From Zoogloea sp041914405 (GTDB taxonomy: Bacteria; Pseudomonadota; Gammaproteobacteria; Burkholderiales; Rhodocyclaceae), in contig NZ_JAYSDK010000008.1 of assembly GCF_041914405.1 (NCBI RefSeq), forward strand, positions 93,463-157,462: DNA of 64,000 nt. The letters run 5' to 3'. Position 1 is the first letter of the stretch. Each line of letters opens with the position of its first letter. The notes under the pieces were generated by a model. It saw nothing but the letters and a program-made list of their open reading frames with translations, was not told the DNA's origin and did no database searches. Made by a program: the position numbers and the translations under genes. Positions 30,803 to 40,145 of the stretch are shown here, one piece after another.

Positions 30803-31879
30803 ATGTCAAAACGAGCCCTGGCCGCCGCCCTGTTCCTTCAATCCCTGCTGTTATGCACCCCGGCACGAGCGGAATCGGCGCAGGACCTGCAGCTACTCCT
30901 CAAGCAAGGCCAGTTCGCGCGAGTCGTGGAACGTGCGGACGTAGCACTCTCGGCCAAGCCGCGCGATGCGCAAATGCGCTTTCTGAAGGGCGTCGCGCTG
31001 GTAGAGCTCAACCGTAATGCGGAGGCCATCGCGGTTTTCCAGAAGCTGGCTGAGGACTATCCCGACCTGCCCGAGCCCTACAACAATCTAGCCGTGCTCT
31101 ACGCACAGCAGAAGCAGTACGAGAAGGCACGCGTCGCCCTGGAAACCGCCATCCGGACTCACCCCAGTTATGCCACGGCCCACGAGAATCTGGGCGACAT
31201 CTACGCGCGGCTGGCGAGCCAGGCTTACGACAAGGCCCTGTCCTTGGACTCATCCAACGCCGCGGCCCAGAATAAGCTGTCAATGATCCGAGAGATCATG
31301 AGCCTGCCTAGAGCCAGCCAGCCCGCTCCTGCAGCCATCGCCACGGTATCGCCCCCCGCTCGCCCGACACCGCAGCAGCCTTCTGCCGCACCGGTCGCCA
31401 AGGCGGCGCCCGCTTCAGTTCCGGCTACGCCAGCTCCTGCCCCAGTGGCCGCAGCGCCAGCAACGGCACCAACAGCCAGGGAAAATGCCAAAACAGAGCC
31501 CAAGCGCACATCGGAAACGAGTGAAGACGCAACACTTTCGGCGACAGCTGTCATCAAGACTGTACAAAGCTGGGCGGCAGCCTGGTCCCGGAAAGACGTG
31601 AAAGGCTATCTTGCCTGTTACTCCCGCGATTTCACTCCCCCCAAAGGTCAGAACCGTAAGGCATGGGAGGATGAACGCAATCAGCGCCTGTCAAAGCCTG
31701 GCGAAATCGAGGTCAAGATCGAAGACCTCAAGGTCGTCGGCATTGATAGCAACCGAGCCACGGTCAAGTTGCGCCAGAACTATCGGTCCGCCAATCTATC
31801 TTCCTCGTCCGGCAAGACCCTCATCCTGGTCTGGCAGGACGGGAAATGGCTGATCCAGCAGGAGCGGGTTGGCAACTGA
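30803..31879 (+). CDS. Exported TPR protein with C-terminal NTF2/SnoaL-like domain
   Basis: The 358-residue precursor has a signal peptide (about 1-23, ending ARA-ES), three or so TPR-like repeats (about 25-150, LPEPYNNLAVLYAQQKQYEKA), a Pro/Ala-rich linker (150-230), and a C-terminal domain (about 240-358) of the NTF2/SnoaL-like type with WAAAWSRKDVKGYLACYSRDF and LRQNYRSANLSSSSGKTL. That last domain also closes the next gene product. It is translationally coupled to the L,D-transpeptidase (TGATG overlap), so a periplasmic cell-wall role is likely. No Shine-Dalgarno is evident at its ATG. Confidence 0.85.
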   Translation: MSKRALAAALFLQSLLLCTPARAESAQDLQLLLKQGQFARVVERADVALSAKPRDAQMRFLKGVALVELNRNAEAIAVFQKLAEDYPDLPEPYNNLAVLYAQQKQYEKARVALETAIRTHPSYATAHENLGDIYARLASQAYDKALSLDSSNAAAQNKLSMIREIMSLPRASQPAPAAIATVSPPARPTPQQPSAAPVAKAAPASVPATPAPAPVAAAPATAPTARENAKTEPKRTSETSEDATLSATAVIKTVQSWAAAWSRKDVKGYLACYSRDFTPPKGQNRKAWEDERNQRLSKPGEIEVKIEDLKVVGIDSNRATVKLRQNYRSANLSSSSGKTLILVWQDGKWLIQQERVGN

Positions 31880-33069
31880 TGCGCCGGGTTCACACCGTCT
31901 TGCGGGGAGGGCTTGTGTTAGCGCTGTCCCTCCCCCTGCTCGCAGAGGGAGGGACAGCCGCGCCCTCGGCGAGCGGCGCTGATGCGGCACTCGGAGCTAT
32001 CATCCAGGCAATCTCACATGCCAGGCTGGATGAGGCTCTGGCCAAGACCGACACGCTCATTGCCCAGTACCCCAACTTCCGGCTTGCCCACCTGATCCGT
32101 GGCGATCTTTTGCTCGCCCGCGGGCGCCCGCTAGATCGTTTTGGCAGCGGCAGTAGTGCGCCAGAGGAAAAAGTCGACGATTTGAGGGACGAAGCAGTCG
32201 TTCGGCTGAAGGCTTATCGCAATCGCCCCCCCAGCAGCTACATCCCGCGCTATCTGCTCCAGATGGCCCCCGAGCAAACGCATGCGGTTGTTGTGGACAC
32301 CCTTCGCTCGCGCCTTTACGTCTATCAGAACGACAACGGCCAGCCCCGCTTTGTCAGCGACTACTACATCACTCATGGCAAGCTCGGCACGGAAAAGGGA
32401 CGCGAAGGAGACAAGCGCACACCCATCGGCGTCTATCACGTCACGGCCAGTCTGCCGCCGCAGAAGCTCACCGATTTCTACGGAAACGGTGCCTTTCCTA
32501 TCAATTACCCGAACGAGTGGGACAAGCTACAGGGAAAGGATGGACACGGCATCTGGCTGCACGGCACGCCCAGCGACACCTATTCCCGCCCCCCCCGGGC
32601 CTCGGATGGCTGCGTCGTGCTGACCAACCCCGACCTTGCCAGCCTCGCTGGCTTTCTGCAGGTTGGCGTAACGCCGGTTATTATCAGCAACACCGTCGAA
32701 TGGCTCAATATCGATGACTGGCGCACCGAGCGTACCGCCGTGCTGCGCCAAGTGGAGGCTTGGCGCAAGGATTGGGAAAGTCGCCGTGTTGATCGATACC
32801 TTGCCCATTATTCCCAGCGATTCCGCAACAACGACGGTGGTTACGACCAATGGGCTGAGCAGAAACGCATGGTGGCCGCGGGCAAGACCTGGATCAAGGT
32901 CGAACTGGGCAGACTGAGCGCCTTCCGCAGTCCAGGCAAGCAGGACATGGTCGTGGTCACCTTCGAGCAGGACTACCGCAGCAACAATCTTTCAAACGTG
33001 CTCCGAAAGCGGCAATACTGGCAGAAGGAACGGGGCCGCTGGAAGATCGTCTATGAAGGCTTCGCCTGA
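31879..33069 (+). CDS. YkuD-family L,D-transpeptidase with C-terminal NTF2-like domain
   Basis: It is probably a periplasmic enzyme that forms 3-3 peptidoglycan crosslinks or attaches proteins to the wall. The start is the ATG overlapping the previous stop by one base, giving 396 residues with a signal peptide (1-28). The YkuD domain (about 134-270) begins HAVVVDTLRSRLYVYQND and has the catalytic set H228 (WLHGT) and C245 in ASDGCVV. The C-terminal domain (about 275-396) ends in FEQDYRSNNLSNVLRKR, like the upstream TPR protein. Confidence 0.92.
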   Translation: MRRVHTVLRGGLVLALSLPLLAEGGTAAPSASGADAALGAIIQAISHARLDEALAKTDTLIAQYPNFRLAHLIRGDLLLARGRPLDRFGSGSSAPEEKVDDLRDEAVVRLKAYRNRPPSSYIPRYLLQMAPEQTHAVVVDTLRSRLYVYQNDNGQPRFVSDYYITHGKLGTEKGREGDKRTPIGVYHVTASLPPQKLTDFYGNGAFPINYPNEWDKLQGKDGHGIWLHGTPSDTYSRPPRASDGCVVLTNPDLASLAGFLQVGVTPVIISNTVEWLNIDDWRTERTAVLRQVEAWRKDWESRRVDRYLAHYSQRFRNNDGGYDQWAEQKRMVAAGKTWIKVELGRLSAFRSPGKQDMVVVTFEQDYRSNNLSNVLRKRQYWQKERGRWKIVYEGFA

Positions 33070-33100
33070 TCCTCACCATCACCGCACCCAAGGACATTAC

Positions 33101-33670
33101 ATGAAGAAAGCCCTTCTGGCCCTAGCGCTTGCCGGCCAAAGCCTCCTTGCCCTGGCCGCCAATCCCCAGGTCGAAATGAAGACCAGTGAAGGCACTATCG
33201 TACTTGAGCTCTATCCCGAAAAAGCCCCCAAGTCGGTGGCGAATTTTCTCGAGTATGTGAAGAGCGGCTTCTACGACGGACTCATCTTCCACCGTGTCAT
33301 CGACGGATTCATGATCCAGGGCGGCGGCATGAATGCCCGGATGGAAGAAAAGCAGACTCGTGCGCCAATCGCCAACGAGGCCCGCAACGGACTTAAGAAC
33401 GACGCGGGCACGATCGCCATGGCCCGCACCCAGGATCCCAATTCCGCCACCGCCCAGTTCTTCATCAATCTCGAGGACAACCGCCCGCTAAACTACCCGT
33501 CGCCTGACGGCGCAGGCTACGCGGTTTTCGGTAAGGTCACCGGTGGAATGGACGTCGTCCGCAAAATCGGCAAAGTGCCCACCACCAACCGCGGCTTCCA
33601 CCGGGACGTTCCCGCCTCACCCGTCACCATCCAGTCGGTCCGCCAGCTTCCTGAGCAGGCCGGCAAATAA
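33101..33670 (+). CDS. ppiA: Periplasmic peptidyl-prolyl cis-trans isomerase (cyclophilin)
   Basis: It accelerates proline isomerisation in exported proteins. The 189-residue product starts at MKKALLALALAGQSLL (AAGGA upstream), has a signal peptide cleaved near LAA-NPQ, and a bacterial cyclophilin domain with IFHRVIDGFMIQGGG and SATAQFFINLEDN. It begins 31 bases after the L,D-transpeptidase and is followed at 28 bases by a cytoplasmic paralogue. Confidence 0.95.
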   Translation: MKKALLALALAGQSLLALAANPQVEMKTSEGTIVLELYPEKAPKSVANFLEYVKSGFYDGLIFHRVIDGFMIQGGGMNARMEEKQTRAPIANEARNGLKNDAGTIAMARTQDPNSATAQFFINLEDNRPLNYPSPDGAGYAVFGKVTGGMDVVRKIGKVPTTNRGFHRDVPASPVTIQSVRQLPEQAGK

Positions 33671-33698
33671 GCCTCACACCAACCAACAGGAGTACTTC

Positions 33699-34193
33699 AT
33701 GGCTGTCAAACTCAGCACCAACCACGGCGACATCGTCCTCGAACTCGACGCCGAAAAGGCCCCCGAAACCGTCAAGAACTTCCTTGCCTACGTAGAAGCC
33801 GGGCACTACGACAACACGATCTTCCATCGCGTGATCAACGGTTTCATGATCCAGGGCGGCGGTTTCGAGCCGGGCATGAAGCAGAAGGCCACCCAGGCTC
33901 CGATCAAGAACGAAGCCGACAATGGCCTCAAGAACGACATCGGCACCATCTCCATGGCCCGTACGCAGGATCCGCACTCTGCCACGGCCCAGTTCTTCAT
34001 CAACGTGGGCAACAACGACTTCCTCAACTACCGCTCCCCTGACATCCAGGGCTGGGGCTACTGTGTATTCGGCCGCGTGACCGAAGGCCTGGACGTCGTC
34101 GAGAAAATCAAGGGCGTGAAGACCGGCTCCGCAGGCTTCCACCAAGATGTGCCGAAGGACGACGTGGTCATCACCCGCGCCGAAGTCATCTAA
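33699..34193 (+). CDS. ppiB: Cytoplasmic peptidyl-prolyl cis-trans isomerase (cyclophilin)
   Basis: The 164-residue product starts MAVKLSTNHGDIVLELDAEK, with CAGGAG upstream and no signal peptide. Cyclophilin motifs IFHRVINGFMIQGGGFEPGM and SATAQFFINVGNNDFLNY are intact. Its similarity to the preceding secreted cyclophilin points to tandem duplication and retargeting, as with E. coli PpiA and PpiB. It lies 21 bases before lpxH; the ppiB-lpxH pair is conserved. Confidence 0.97.
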   Translation: MAVKLSTNHGDIVLELDAEKAPETVKNFLAYVEAGHYDNTIFHRVINGFMIQGGGFEPGMKQKATQAPIKNEADNGLKNDIGTISMARTQDPHSATAQFFINVGNNDFLNYRSPDIQGWGYCVFGRVTEGLDVVEKIKGVKTGSAGFHQDVPKDDVVITRAEVI

Positions 34194-34214
34194 AGACTAG
34201 GGGCGACCGGCACC

Positions 34215-34955
34215 ATGCAAATCCATTTCATTTCCGATCTGCACCTGAGCGCCGATCGCCCCGAGCTGACCACCCTGTTTGAACGCTATCTGGCCGGCGT
34301 GGCTCGGGAGGCCGGCAGCTTGTACATCCTGGGCGACCTGTTCGAATACTGGGCTGGCGACGACGACCTCGACGACCCGCTCAATCGCGAAGTAGCCGAA
34401 GAGCTTGCCCGCTTTGCCCACAGCGGCAGAACGGTCTACTTCATGGCGGGCAATCGTGACTTCCTGCTTGGAAACGAGTTCGCCGCGCGCGCGCGCCTGA
34501 CGATCTTGCCGGAACCGACTCCGATCCAACTGGGTGAACAGCCTACTCTGCTGTGCCACGGCGACAGCCTGTGCACCGACGACATCGCTTACCAAGCTTT
34601 CAGAAGCCAGGTGCGCAACCCAGCCTGGCAGGCCCAATTTCTGGCGCAGCCCCTAGCTGTCCGCAAGCAGATCATCGCCGGTGTGCGTATGCAAAGCGAA
34701 ACCGCCAAGTCCGGGAAGGACGCGGCAATCATGGACGTCAATGGCTACGCGGTTGCGGCGCTACTGCGCAAGCATGGTTTTCCACTGCTGATTCATGGCC
34801 ACACTCATCGGCCAGCGGTCCACAAGCTCGACGTGGACGGACACGACTGTGAGCGCTGGGTACTGGCAGATTGGCGAGTAGAGGCGGCCGGGCAGGCCTC
34901 TGGAGAAGTATTGGTATGGGCCGACGGGAAACTCTCCCGGCGCCCCCTGAACTGA
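34215..34955 (+). CDS. lpxH: UDP-2,3-diacylglucosamine diphosphatase
   Basis: LpxH hydrolyses UDP-2,3-diacylglucosamine to lipid X in lipid A synthesis. The 246-residue metallophosphoesterase shows the metal motifs ISDLHLS (residue 6), GDLFEYWAGDD, GNRDFL, HGDSLCTDD and the C-terminal IHGHTHRP. Length is normal. It ends the plus-strand envelope cluster; no clear terminator is seen in the 157 bases before the convergent purF. Confidence 0.97.
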   Translation: MQIHFISDLHLSADRPELTTLFERYLAGVAREAGSLYILGDLFEYWAGDDDLDDPLNREVAEELARFAHSGRTVYFMAGNRDFLLGNEFAARARLTILPEPTPIQLGEQPTLLCHGDSLCTDDIAYQAFRSQVRNPAWQAQFLAQPLAVRKQIIAGVRMQSETAKSGKDAAIMDVNGYAVAALLRKHGFPLLIHGHTHRPAVHKLDVDGHDCERWVLADWRVEAAGQASGEVLVWADGKLSRRPLN

Positions 34956-35112
34956 TAGACGTGCTGCCGCAGACTCAGGTCTACACCAACCGCCGCAGAA
35001 GACGAAACTCGACGCAGCTTCTACAGACAGCCCCACAACGTATTTGTTGAATTGACTGCACTCAATGCCGGGGCGTGCCGCCGACATCAAGTGCAGGTCA
35101 TCCATCACCCAC

Positions 35113-36642
35113 TTAACCTTCGCTGCGGGAAATCAGGTTAAGGTCCATCTGGCCACCACCTTCTTCACCAGCCGGCTTGCTGGCAGCATCGCTACGCTGG
35201 TTCTCGACACCGCTCAGGTATTCCTGAGTCACGTCGCCTGTGACGTAAGTACCGTCAAAACAGGACGTCTCGAAGACCGAGATCGACGGATTCAGCGCTT
35301 TCACGGCTGCCTTGAGATCCTCCAGATCCTGGTAGATCAGCGCATCGGCACCAATCTCGGCACAGATCTCCTCTTCGGTGCGATCGCTGGCGATCAACTC
35401 GGCCTTGGTCGGCATGTCGATACCATAAACGTTCGCATAACGCACCGGGGGCGCGGCGGAGGCCATGTAGACCTTGGTTGCCCCAGCATCCCGGGCCATC
35501 TGCACGATCTCACGGCTGGTGGTGCCGCGTACGATGGAGTCGTCCACCAGCAGCACGGCCTTGCCCTTGAACTCCTGATGAATGGTGTTGAGCTTCTGGC
35601 GCACTGACTTCTTGCGGATCGCCTGCCCAGGCATGATGAAAGTACGACCGATGTAGCGGTTCTTCACGAAGCCTTCCCGGTACGGCACGTTCAGCTGGTG
35701 GGCCATCTCCATTGCCGACGGACGGCTGGAATCGGGAATCGGAATAACCACGTCGATCTTCAGGTGCGGCAGGGTCTCGCGCAACTTCTTGGCTAGGGAG
35801 CTGCCCATGTTGATGCGCGCGTCGTACACCGAGATGCCATCGATCAACGAGTCCGGACGGGCCAGATACACGAATTCGAACATACAGGGAGCATGCACCG
35901 TGTGGGTCGCACACTGGCGGCTGTGGAAACGCCCTTCGGTGTCGATGAGGATCGCCTCGCCCGGCGCCACGTCACGCACCAGCTTGAAGCCCATCACATC
36001 CAGCGCCACGCTCTCGGAGGCGATCAGCCACTCGACGCCATTGGACGTGTCGTTCCGACCGATGACCAGCGGACGAATACCGTACGGATCGCGGAAGGCC
36101 AGCAGGCCGGTTCCGGAGATCATCGCCACAGTGGCGTAGGCGCCGCGACAACGGCGATGCACGCCAGCCACCGCATCAAAGACGGTCTCTTCATCCAGGC
36201 GGAAGCTCTTGGCAGCCGCTTGCAACTCGTGGGCCAGCACGTTGAGCAGCACTTCAGAGTCGGAATTGGTGTTGATGTGCCGCAGATCCGACAGGAACAT
36301 TTCCCGCTGCAGCTCTTCCGCGTTGGTCAGGTTGCCGTTGTGGGCCAACATGATGCCGAAAGGCGAGTTCACGTAGAAAGGCTGGGCCTCTGCAGCGGCC
36401 GAAGCCGAACCGGCCGTCGGATATCGAACATGAGCGATACCCATATTGCCGGGCAGATCCCGCATGTTCCGGGTCCGGAACACGTCGCGCACCAAGCCCG
36501 ACGCCTTGTGCATGTGAAACCGCCCGCCTTCCGCAGTGGCGATACCCGCTGCGTCCTGGCCACGGTGCTGAAGCACTTGCAGGCCATCATAAAGGAGCTG
36601 ATTGACGGGGGTTGTCGCTACTACGCCCAGAATGCCACACAT
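35113..36642 (-). CDS. purF: Amidophosphoribosyltransferase
   Basis: PurF makes phosphoribosylamine from PRPP and glutamine, the first committed step of purine synthesis. Translation starts at the ATG of MCGILGVVATTP; after Met removal the new N-terminal Cys is the Ntn glutaminase nucleophile. The 509-residue protein has the amidotransferase half (1-230) and the PRTase half with the PRPP-binding motif VLLVDDSIVRGTTSREI. It is the last gene of the long fimV-purF run and is 10 bases from cvpA, the conserved cvpA-purF pair. Confidence 0.98.
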   Translation of the reverse strand: MCGILGVVATTPVNQLLYDGLQVLQHRGQDAAGIATAEGGRFHMHKASGLVRDVFRTRNMRDLPGNMGIAHVRYPTAGSASAAAEAQPFYVNSPFGIMLAHNGNLTNAEELQREMFLSDLRHINTNSDSEVLLNVLAHELQAAAKSFRLDEETVFDAVAGVHRRCRGAYATVAMISGTGLLAFRDPYGIRPLVIGRNDTSNGVEWLIASESVALDVMGFKLVRDVAPGEAILIDTEGRFHSRQCATHTVHAPCMFEFVYLARPDSLIDGISVYDARINMGSSLAKKLRETLPHLKIDVVIPIPDSSRPSAMEMAHQLNVPYREGFVKNRYIGRTFIMPGQAIRKKSVRQKLNTIHQEFKGKAVLLVDDSIVRGTTSREIVQMARDAGATKVYMASAAPPVRYANVYGIDMPTKAELIASDRTEEEICAEIGADALIYQDLEDLKAAVKALNPSISVFETSCFDGTYVTGDVTQEYLSGVENQRSDAASKPAGEEGGGQMDLNLISRSEG

Positions 36643-36652
36643 TTCAAACCAC

Positions 36653-37144
36653 CTATCGGTATCTAAGTCTCTTTGCCAGAAGCTCGGGGAGCCACGGTTT
36701 GGAAGCCATTGCAGCAGTTTCGAGGGGCGCCGAGAAACTCGCCTCCTGCCACCACCTGCTTCCGGCGAAGCCGCCGAGGCCGACGAGCAACGCCACTGCA
36801 AACACAATCACACCACCTCGGACAGCACCAAAACATGCCCCGAGAAAACGATCCGCAAAGCCCAGCCCCGCCGCCTTCACGAGTTCACCAAGGGCCCAGC
36901 GCAGGATCGCTACCAGAATCAGTACGACTACAAATATCGAGACAAATGCCGCCGGCACCTGCAGCACCTGCTCCTTCACGAGCACTGCCACATAAGGCTG
37001 CACACTCGCCGTAAGCGCTTTGGCAGCCAGGAATGCCAACACCCATGCGCACAGCGCAACCAGCTCCGACAGCAGGCCCCGCCAGAAACCCAGCACTGCC
37101 GACACGCCCACAACGGCCAACAGGAAATAATCAAACCCGTTCAA
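36653..37144 (-). CDS. cvpA: CvpA family membrane protein
   Basis: CvpA is an inner-membrane protein first named for colicin V production; its exact job is unclear. The 163-residue protein has four hydrophobic segments (about 4-22, 28-45, 63-83 and 100-125) and the family pattern FDYFLLAVVGVSAVLGFWRG followed by AVRGGVIV. The start appears to be TTG (MNGFDYF fits family N-termini) without a clear Shine-Dalgarno. It lies between dedD and purF as in E. coli. Confidence 0.93.
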   Translation of the reverse strand: MNGFDYFLLAVVGVSAVLGFWRGLLSELVALCAWVLAFLAAKALTASVQPYVAVLVKEQVLQVPAAFVSIFVVVLILVAILRWALGELVKAAGLGFADRFLGACFGAVRGGVIVFAVALLVGLGGFAGSRWWQEASFSAPLETAAMASKPWLPELLAKRLRYR

Positions 37145-37156
37145 GGAAGTCGCACG

Positions 37157-37978
37157 TCAGGGCTTCGAGGCCACGGAAGCCGGCACCCCGAGGATCTTGC
37201 TGATCCGCGCCGCCGCCTTGTCCGCAGCCGCTTTGTTGGGGAAAGGGCCTGCGCGCACGCGGATCTTGTCCCCTAGAGGCTCCACATAAGAAGCGTAGCC
37301 TTCCGCCTTCAACTTGGCACGCAGACTCGTCACGTTCGCCGCCTCACGATAGGCGCCAAGCATCACCACGTGCGCGCCGGCACTGGCCTCCTTCGGCGGA
37401 GTGGCTCCAGTCAGCAGCGCTTTGGCGCGCTCTGCTTCGGCACGAGCCTTATCGGCTTCTGCCTTTTCCTTTTCGCGCTCCCGTTCCTTCTGCTTGGGTT
37501 CGGTCTTCGCTTCAAGCTTCGGCTCAGGCTTCTTTACATCGGGCTTGGCTTCGGCTTTTTTGGGAGGCTCCGGCTTGGGCTCGGGCTTCTTCGCAGGTTC
37601 GGGCTTAACCACCTCGGCCTTCTTCAGCCTAGACGGCGGCAGCAGCTCCTGACCCGGCTTGAGCAGGGGCGGCGGCAGCTCCGCATCCTCCTTGTGGTGC
37701 GCCCCGTCGTCCACCTCCGGCACAATGACCGCATCCTCTGCAGCCGTCCCTGCCACCGGTTGCGACGGAGCGGGCGCCTTGCCGGTGATCACCCTTGACG
37801 TGAAATTGCCGCCCTCCTGGCTCGGAATACGGATCTGCACATCAGGCACGGCTTGTCGCGGCTCGTGATCCATCACCATCGGCAGAATGATCACTGCAGC
37901 CAGCGCCAGCGCAGCAGACCCAACCAGGCGACGACGCGCGCGCTTCTTCAGGTCGATCTGGGAATCGTTATCGGCCAT
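37157..37978 (-). CDS. dedD: SPOR-domain protein DedD
   Basis: DedD-type proteins localise to the septum by binding denuded glycan. The 273-residue protein starts MADNDSQIDLKKRARRRL, has one membrane segment (about 18-36), a long Pro/Lys/Glu-rich linker (about 115-195) and a C-terminal SPOR domain (about 198-270, HVVMLGAYREAANVTSLRAKL). It is 13 bases after folC and 12 before cvpA, the standard folC-dedD-cvpA-purF order. Confidence 0.95.
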   Translation of the reverse strand: MADNDSQIDLKKRARRRLVGSAALALAAVIILPMVMDHEPRQAVPDVQIRIPSQEGGNFTSRVITGKAPAPSQPVAGTAAEDAVIVPEVDDGAHHKEDAELPPPLLKPGQELLPPSRLKKAEVVKPEPAKKPEPKPEPPKKAEAKPDVKKPEPKLEAKTEPKQKEREREKEKAEADKARAEAERAKALLTGATPPKEASAGAHVVMLGAYREAANVTSLRAKLKAEGYASYVEPLGDKIRVRAGPFPNKAAADKAAARISKILGVPASVASKP

Positions 37979-37991
37979 CTTGCAGCAATAC

Positions 37992-39266
37992 CTATTTGGA
38001 CGCCCCGGCCACAGCCAGAACATCGGCTACCGTGAGGAAGGAGCCAAAGACTACAATTCTATCACCCTCGGCAGCCTGACCACGCGCCGCTTTATAGGCT
38101 GCGCCTGGCGATGCGAACTCAGTGATGTCGACACTCACCCCTACCTCGCGCAGGATACCAGCCAGGTGCTCCGCCCCAAGGCCTCGCGGCCCCGGCAGGG
38201 TCGCGACCAACCAGTGATCGACACGATCACGCAGCAGACGGATCACACCCGGCACATCCTTGTCAGCCAGCATGCCAATCACCGCCCAGGTTTCCGGGAA
38301 GAAACCCATGCTCGCAAGGTTTTCGTTGAGCACCCCGGCGGCCTGGGGATTGTGGGCCACATCCAGGATTACCGAAGGACGTCCCGGCAAGACCTGGAAT
38401 CGCCCCGGCAGGTCGACAAGCATGAAGCCCTCGCGGATCGCCTGCATCGGCACCGGCAAGATCTCACGAACCGACTCGCAGGCTGCCATCACCGCCGACG
38501 CGTTGAGCAGCTGGTTCGTACCGCGCAGCGCCGGATAAGCAAGCCCCCCACGTCTGGAGCCTCCTGCCAGCCAGAAGGCCCATTGCTGCTGATCGCCGGC
38601 GAAGCCAAAATCACGGCCACTGACCAGCAGCTTCGCGCCGATCGCTTCAGCATGGGCCAGCAAGGAAGCCGGGGGCATAGGGTCACTACAGATTGCCGGC
38701 TTGCCGGCGCGGAAGATGCCGGCTTTCTCGAAGCCGATGGTCTCCCGGTCGTTACCCAGGAACTCCATGTGATCCAACGCTACGCTGGTGACGATGGCAC
38801 AGTCAGGCTCGAAGACATTAACCGCGTCGAGACGGCCGCCGAGGCCCACTTCAAGGATGATCGCATCCAGCCCGGCTCGACAGAAGGCCACCCAGGCAGC
38901 CAGCGTCCCGTGCTCGAAATAGGTCAAGGGCGTCTCGCCGCGGGCGCGCTCCACCTCGGCAAAGGCATCGACCAGCACCTTATCCTCGACCTCAAGGCCA
39001 TCGATGCGCACGCGCTCGTTATAGCGCAGCAGGTGCGGCGAGGTGTATAGCCCCACGCGATAACCGGCCGCCAGCAATACGGACTCCAGCAGTGCGCACG
39101 TGGACCCCTTGCCATTGGTGCCGCCAATCGTGAAGACTGGACAAGCCTGGGGAAGATTCAGTGCATCACGAACCTGGCGGACACGCTCGAGACCGAGCTG
39201 GATGGCCTGGCCATGACGCGCCTCCAGCAGGCCGAGCCAGCCTTCAAGGGTTTCAGGCAATTGCAT
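37992..39266 (-). CDS. folC: Bifunctional folylpolyglutamate/dihydrofolate synthase
   Basis: FolC adds glutamate to dihydropteroate and to folates. The 424-residue Mur-ligase-like protein shows the P-loop TIGGTNGKGSTCALLE near residue 46, YTSPHLLRYNERVRIDG, and the VLDVAHNPQAA motif at the start of the C-terminal domain. It follows accD by 3 bases, so the two are tightly coupled. Confidence 0.98.
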   Translation of the reverse strand: MQLPETLEGWLGLLEARHGQAIQLGLERVRQVRDALNLPQACPVFTIGGTNGKGSTCALLESVLLAAGYRVGLYTSPHLLRYNERVRIDGLEVEDKVLVDAFAEVERARGETPLTYFEHGTLAAWVAFCRAGLDAIILEVGLGGRLDAVNVFEPDCAIVTSVALDHMEFLGNDRETIGFEKAGIFRAGKPAICSDPMPPASLLAHAEAIGAKLLVSGRDFGFAGDQQQWAFWLAGGSRRGGLAYPALRGTNQLLNASAVMAACESVREILPVPMQAIREGFMLVDLPGRFQVLPGRPSVILDVAHNPQAAGVLNENLASMGFFPETWAVIGMLADKDVPGVIRLLRDRVDHWLVATLPGPRGLGAEHLAGILREVGVSVDITEFASPGAAYKAARGQAAEGDRIVVFGSFLTVADVLAVAGASK

Positions 39267-39269
39267 GGA

Positions 39270-40145
39270 TCAGACGACGCCGCCGACGGACGGCTGGCGG
39301 GTGAGAAGTGTGATGAGTTCAGGAAGCCGGTCGCGCAGTTCGCGACGGTCGATGATGAGGTCCAGCGCGCCCTTCTCAAGCAGAAACTCGGAACGCTGGA
39401 AGCCTTCCGGCAATGTCTCCCTCACGGTCTGCTCGATGACCCGCGGGCCGGCGAAGCCGATCAGGGCACCCGGCTCACCGATCACGAGATCCCCCATGAA
39501 GGCGAAGCTGGCCGACACACCGCCCATGGTCGGATCGGTCAGCAGGGTGATAAACGGCAGGCGACGCTCGCCGAGACGCGTAATGGCCGCCGTGGTCTTG
39601 GCCATCTGCATCAGCGAGAACAAACCCTCCTGCATCCGAGCGCCGCCGGTGGCCGTCGCACAGATGAAAGGCAGGCGCTGCTCCAGCGCAGCCTTGACGC
39701 CACGCACGAAACGCTCGCCAACAACGGACCCCATGGAGCCGCCGAGAAACTCGAACTCGAAGCAGGCCACCACAACCGGCACCGTTTTGATCGCGCCCTG
39801 CACCACCACCAGCGCATCAGCTTCACCGGTATCCTCGTTGGCCGCAGCAAGTCGATCCGGATAGCGCTTGGAATCCTTGAACTTCAGGGGGTCGACAGGA
39901 ACGACCTCGGCGCCGATCTCGAAACGTCCTTCCGGATCGAGCAGGAAGTCGATCCGCTGTCGGGCACGAATACGTTGATGGTGCCCGCACTTCGGGCAGA
40001 CATTGAGATTGCTCTCCAGATCGGAACGATAAAGCACCGCCTCGCAGGACGGACATTTGCTCCACAAGCCTTCGGGAATCGACTTGCGCGCCGACGGCGT
40101 ATCCCGCTTGATCTTGGGAGGCAGCAGCTTGGTCAGCCAGCTCAT
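39270..40145 (-). CDS. accD: Acetyl-CoA carboxylase carboxyltransferase beta subunit
   Basis: AccD with AccA transfers the carboxyl group from biotin to acetyl-CoA, giving malonyl-CoA. The 291-residue protein has an N-terminal zinc ribbon (C31, C34, C50, C53) and the crotonase-like carboxyltransferase domain with GGARMQEG and PTMGGVSASFA. Its ATG overlaps the trpA stop by 4 bases (ATGA), the widely conserved trpA-accD-folC order. Confidence 0.98.
   Translation of the reverse strand: MSWLTKLLPPKIKRDTPSARKSIPEGLWSKCPSCEAVLYRSDLESNLNVCPKCGHHQRIRARQRIDFLLDPEGRFEIGAEVVPVDPLKFKDSKRYPDRLAAANEDTGEADALVVVQGAIKTVPVVVACFEFEFLGGSMGSVVGERFVRGVKAALEQRLPFICATATGGARMQEGLFSLMQMAKTTAAITRLGERRLPFITLLTDPTMGGVSASFAFMGDLVIGEPGALIGFAGPRVIEQTVRETLPEGFQRSEFLLEKGALDLIIDRRELRDRLPELITLLTRQPSVGGVV

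Noticed and set aside
35112..35142. Inverted repeat CTTAACCT/AGGTTAAG at the end of purF
   Set aside because: The arms lie inside the last purF codons and stop with a long loop and no U tract, so a terminator is not supported; it may be chance.
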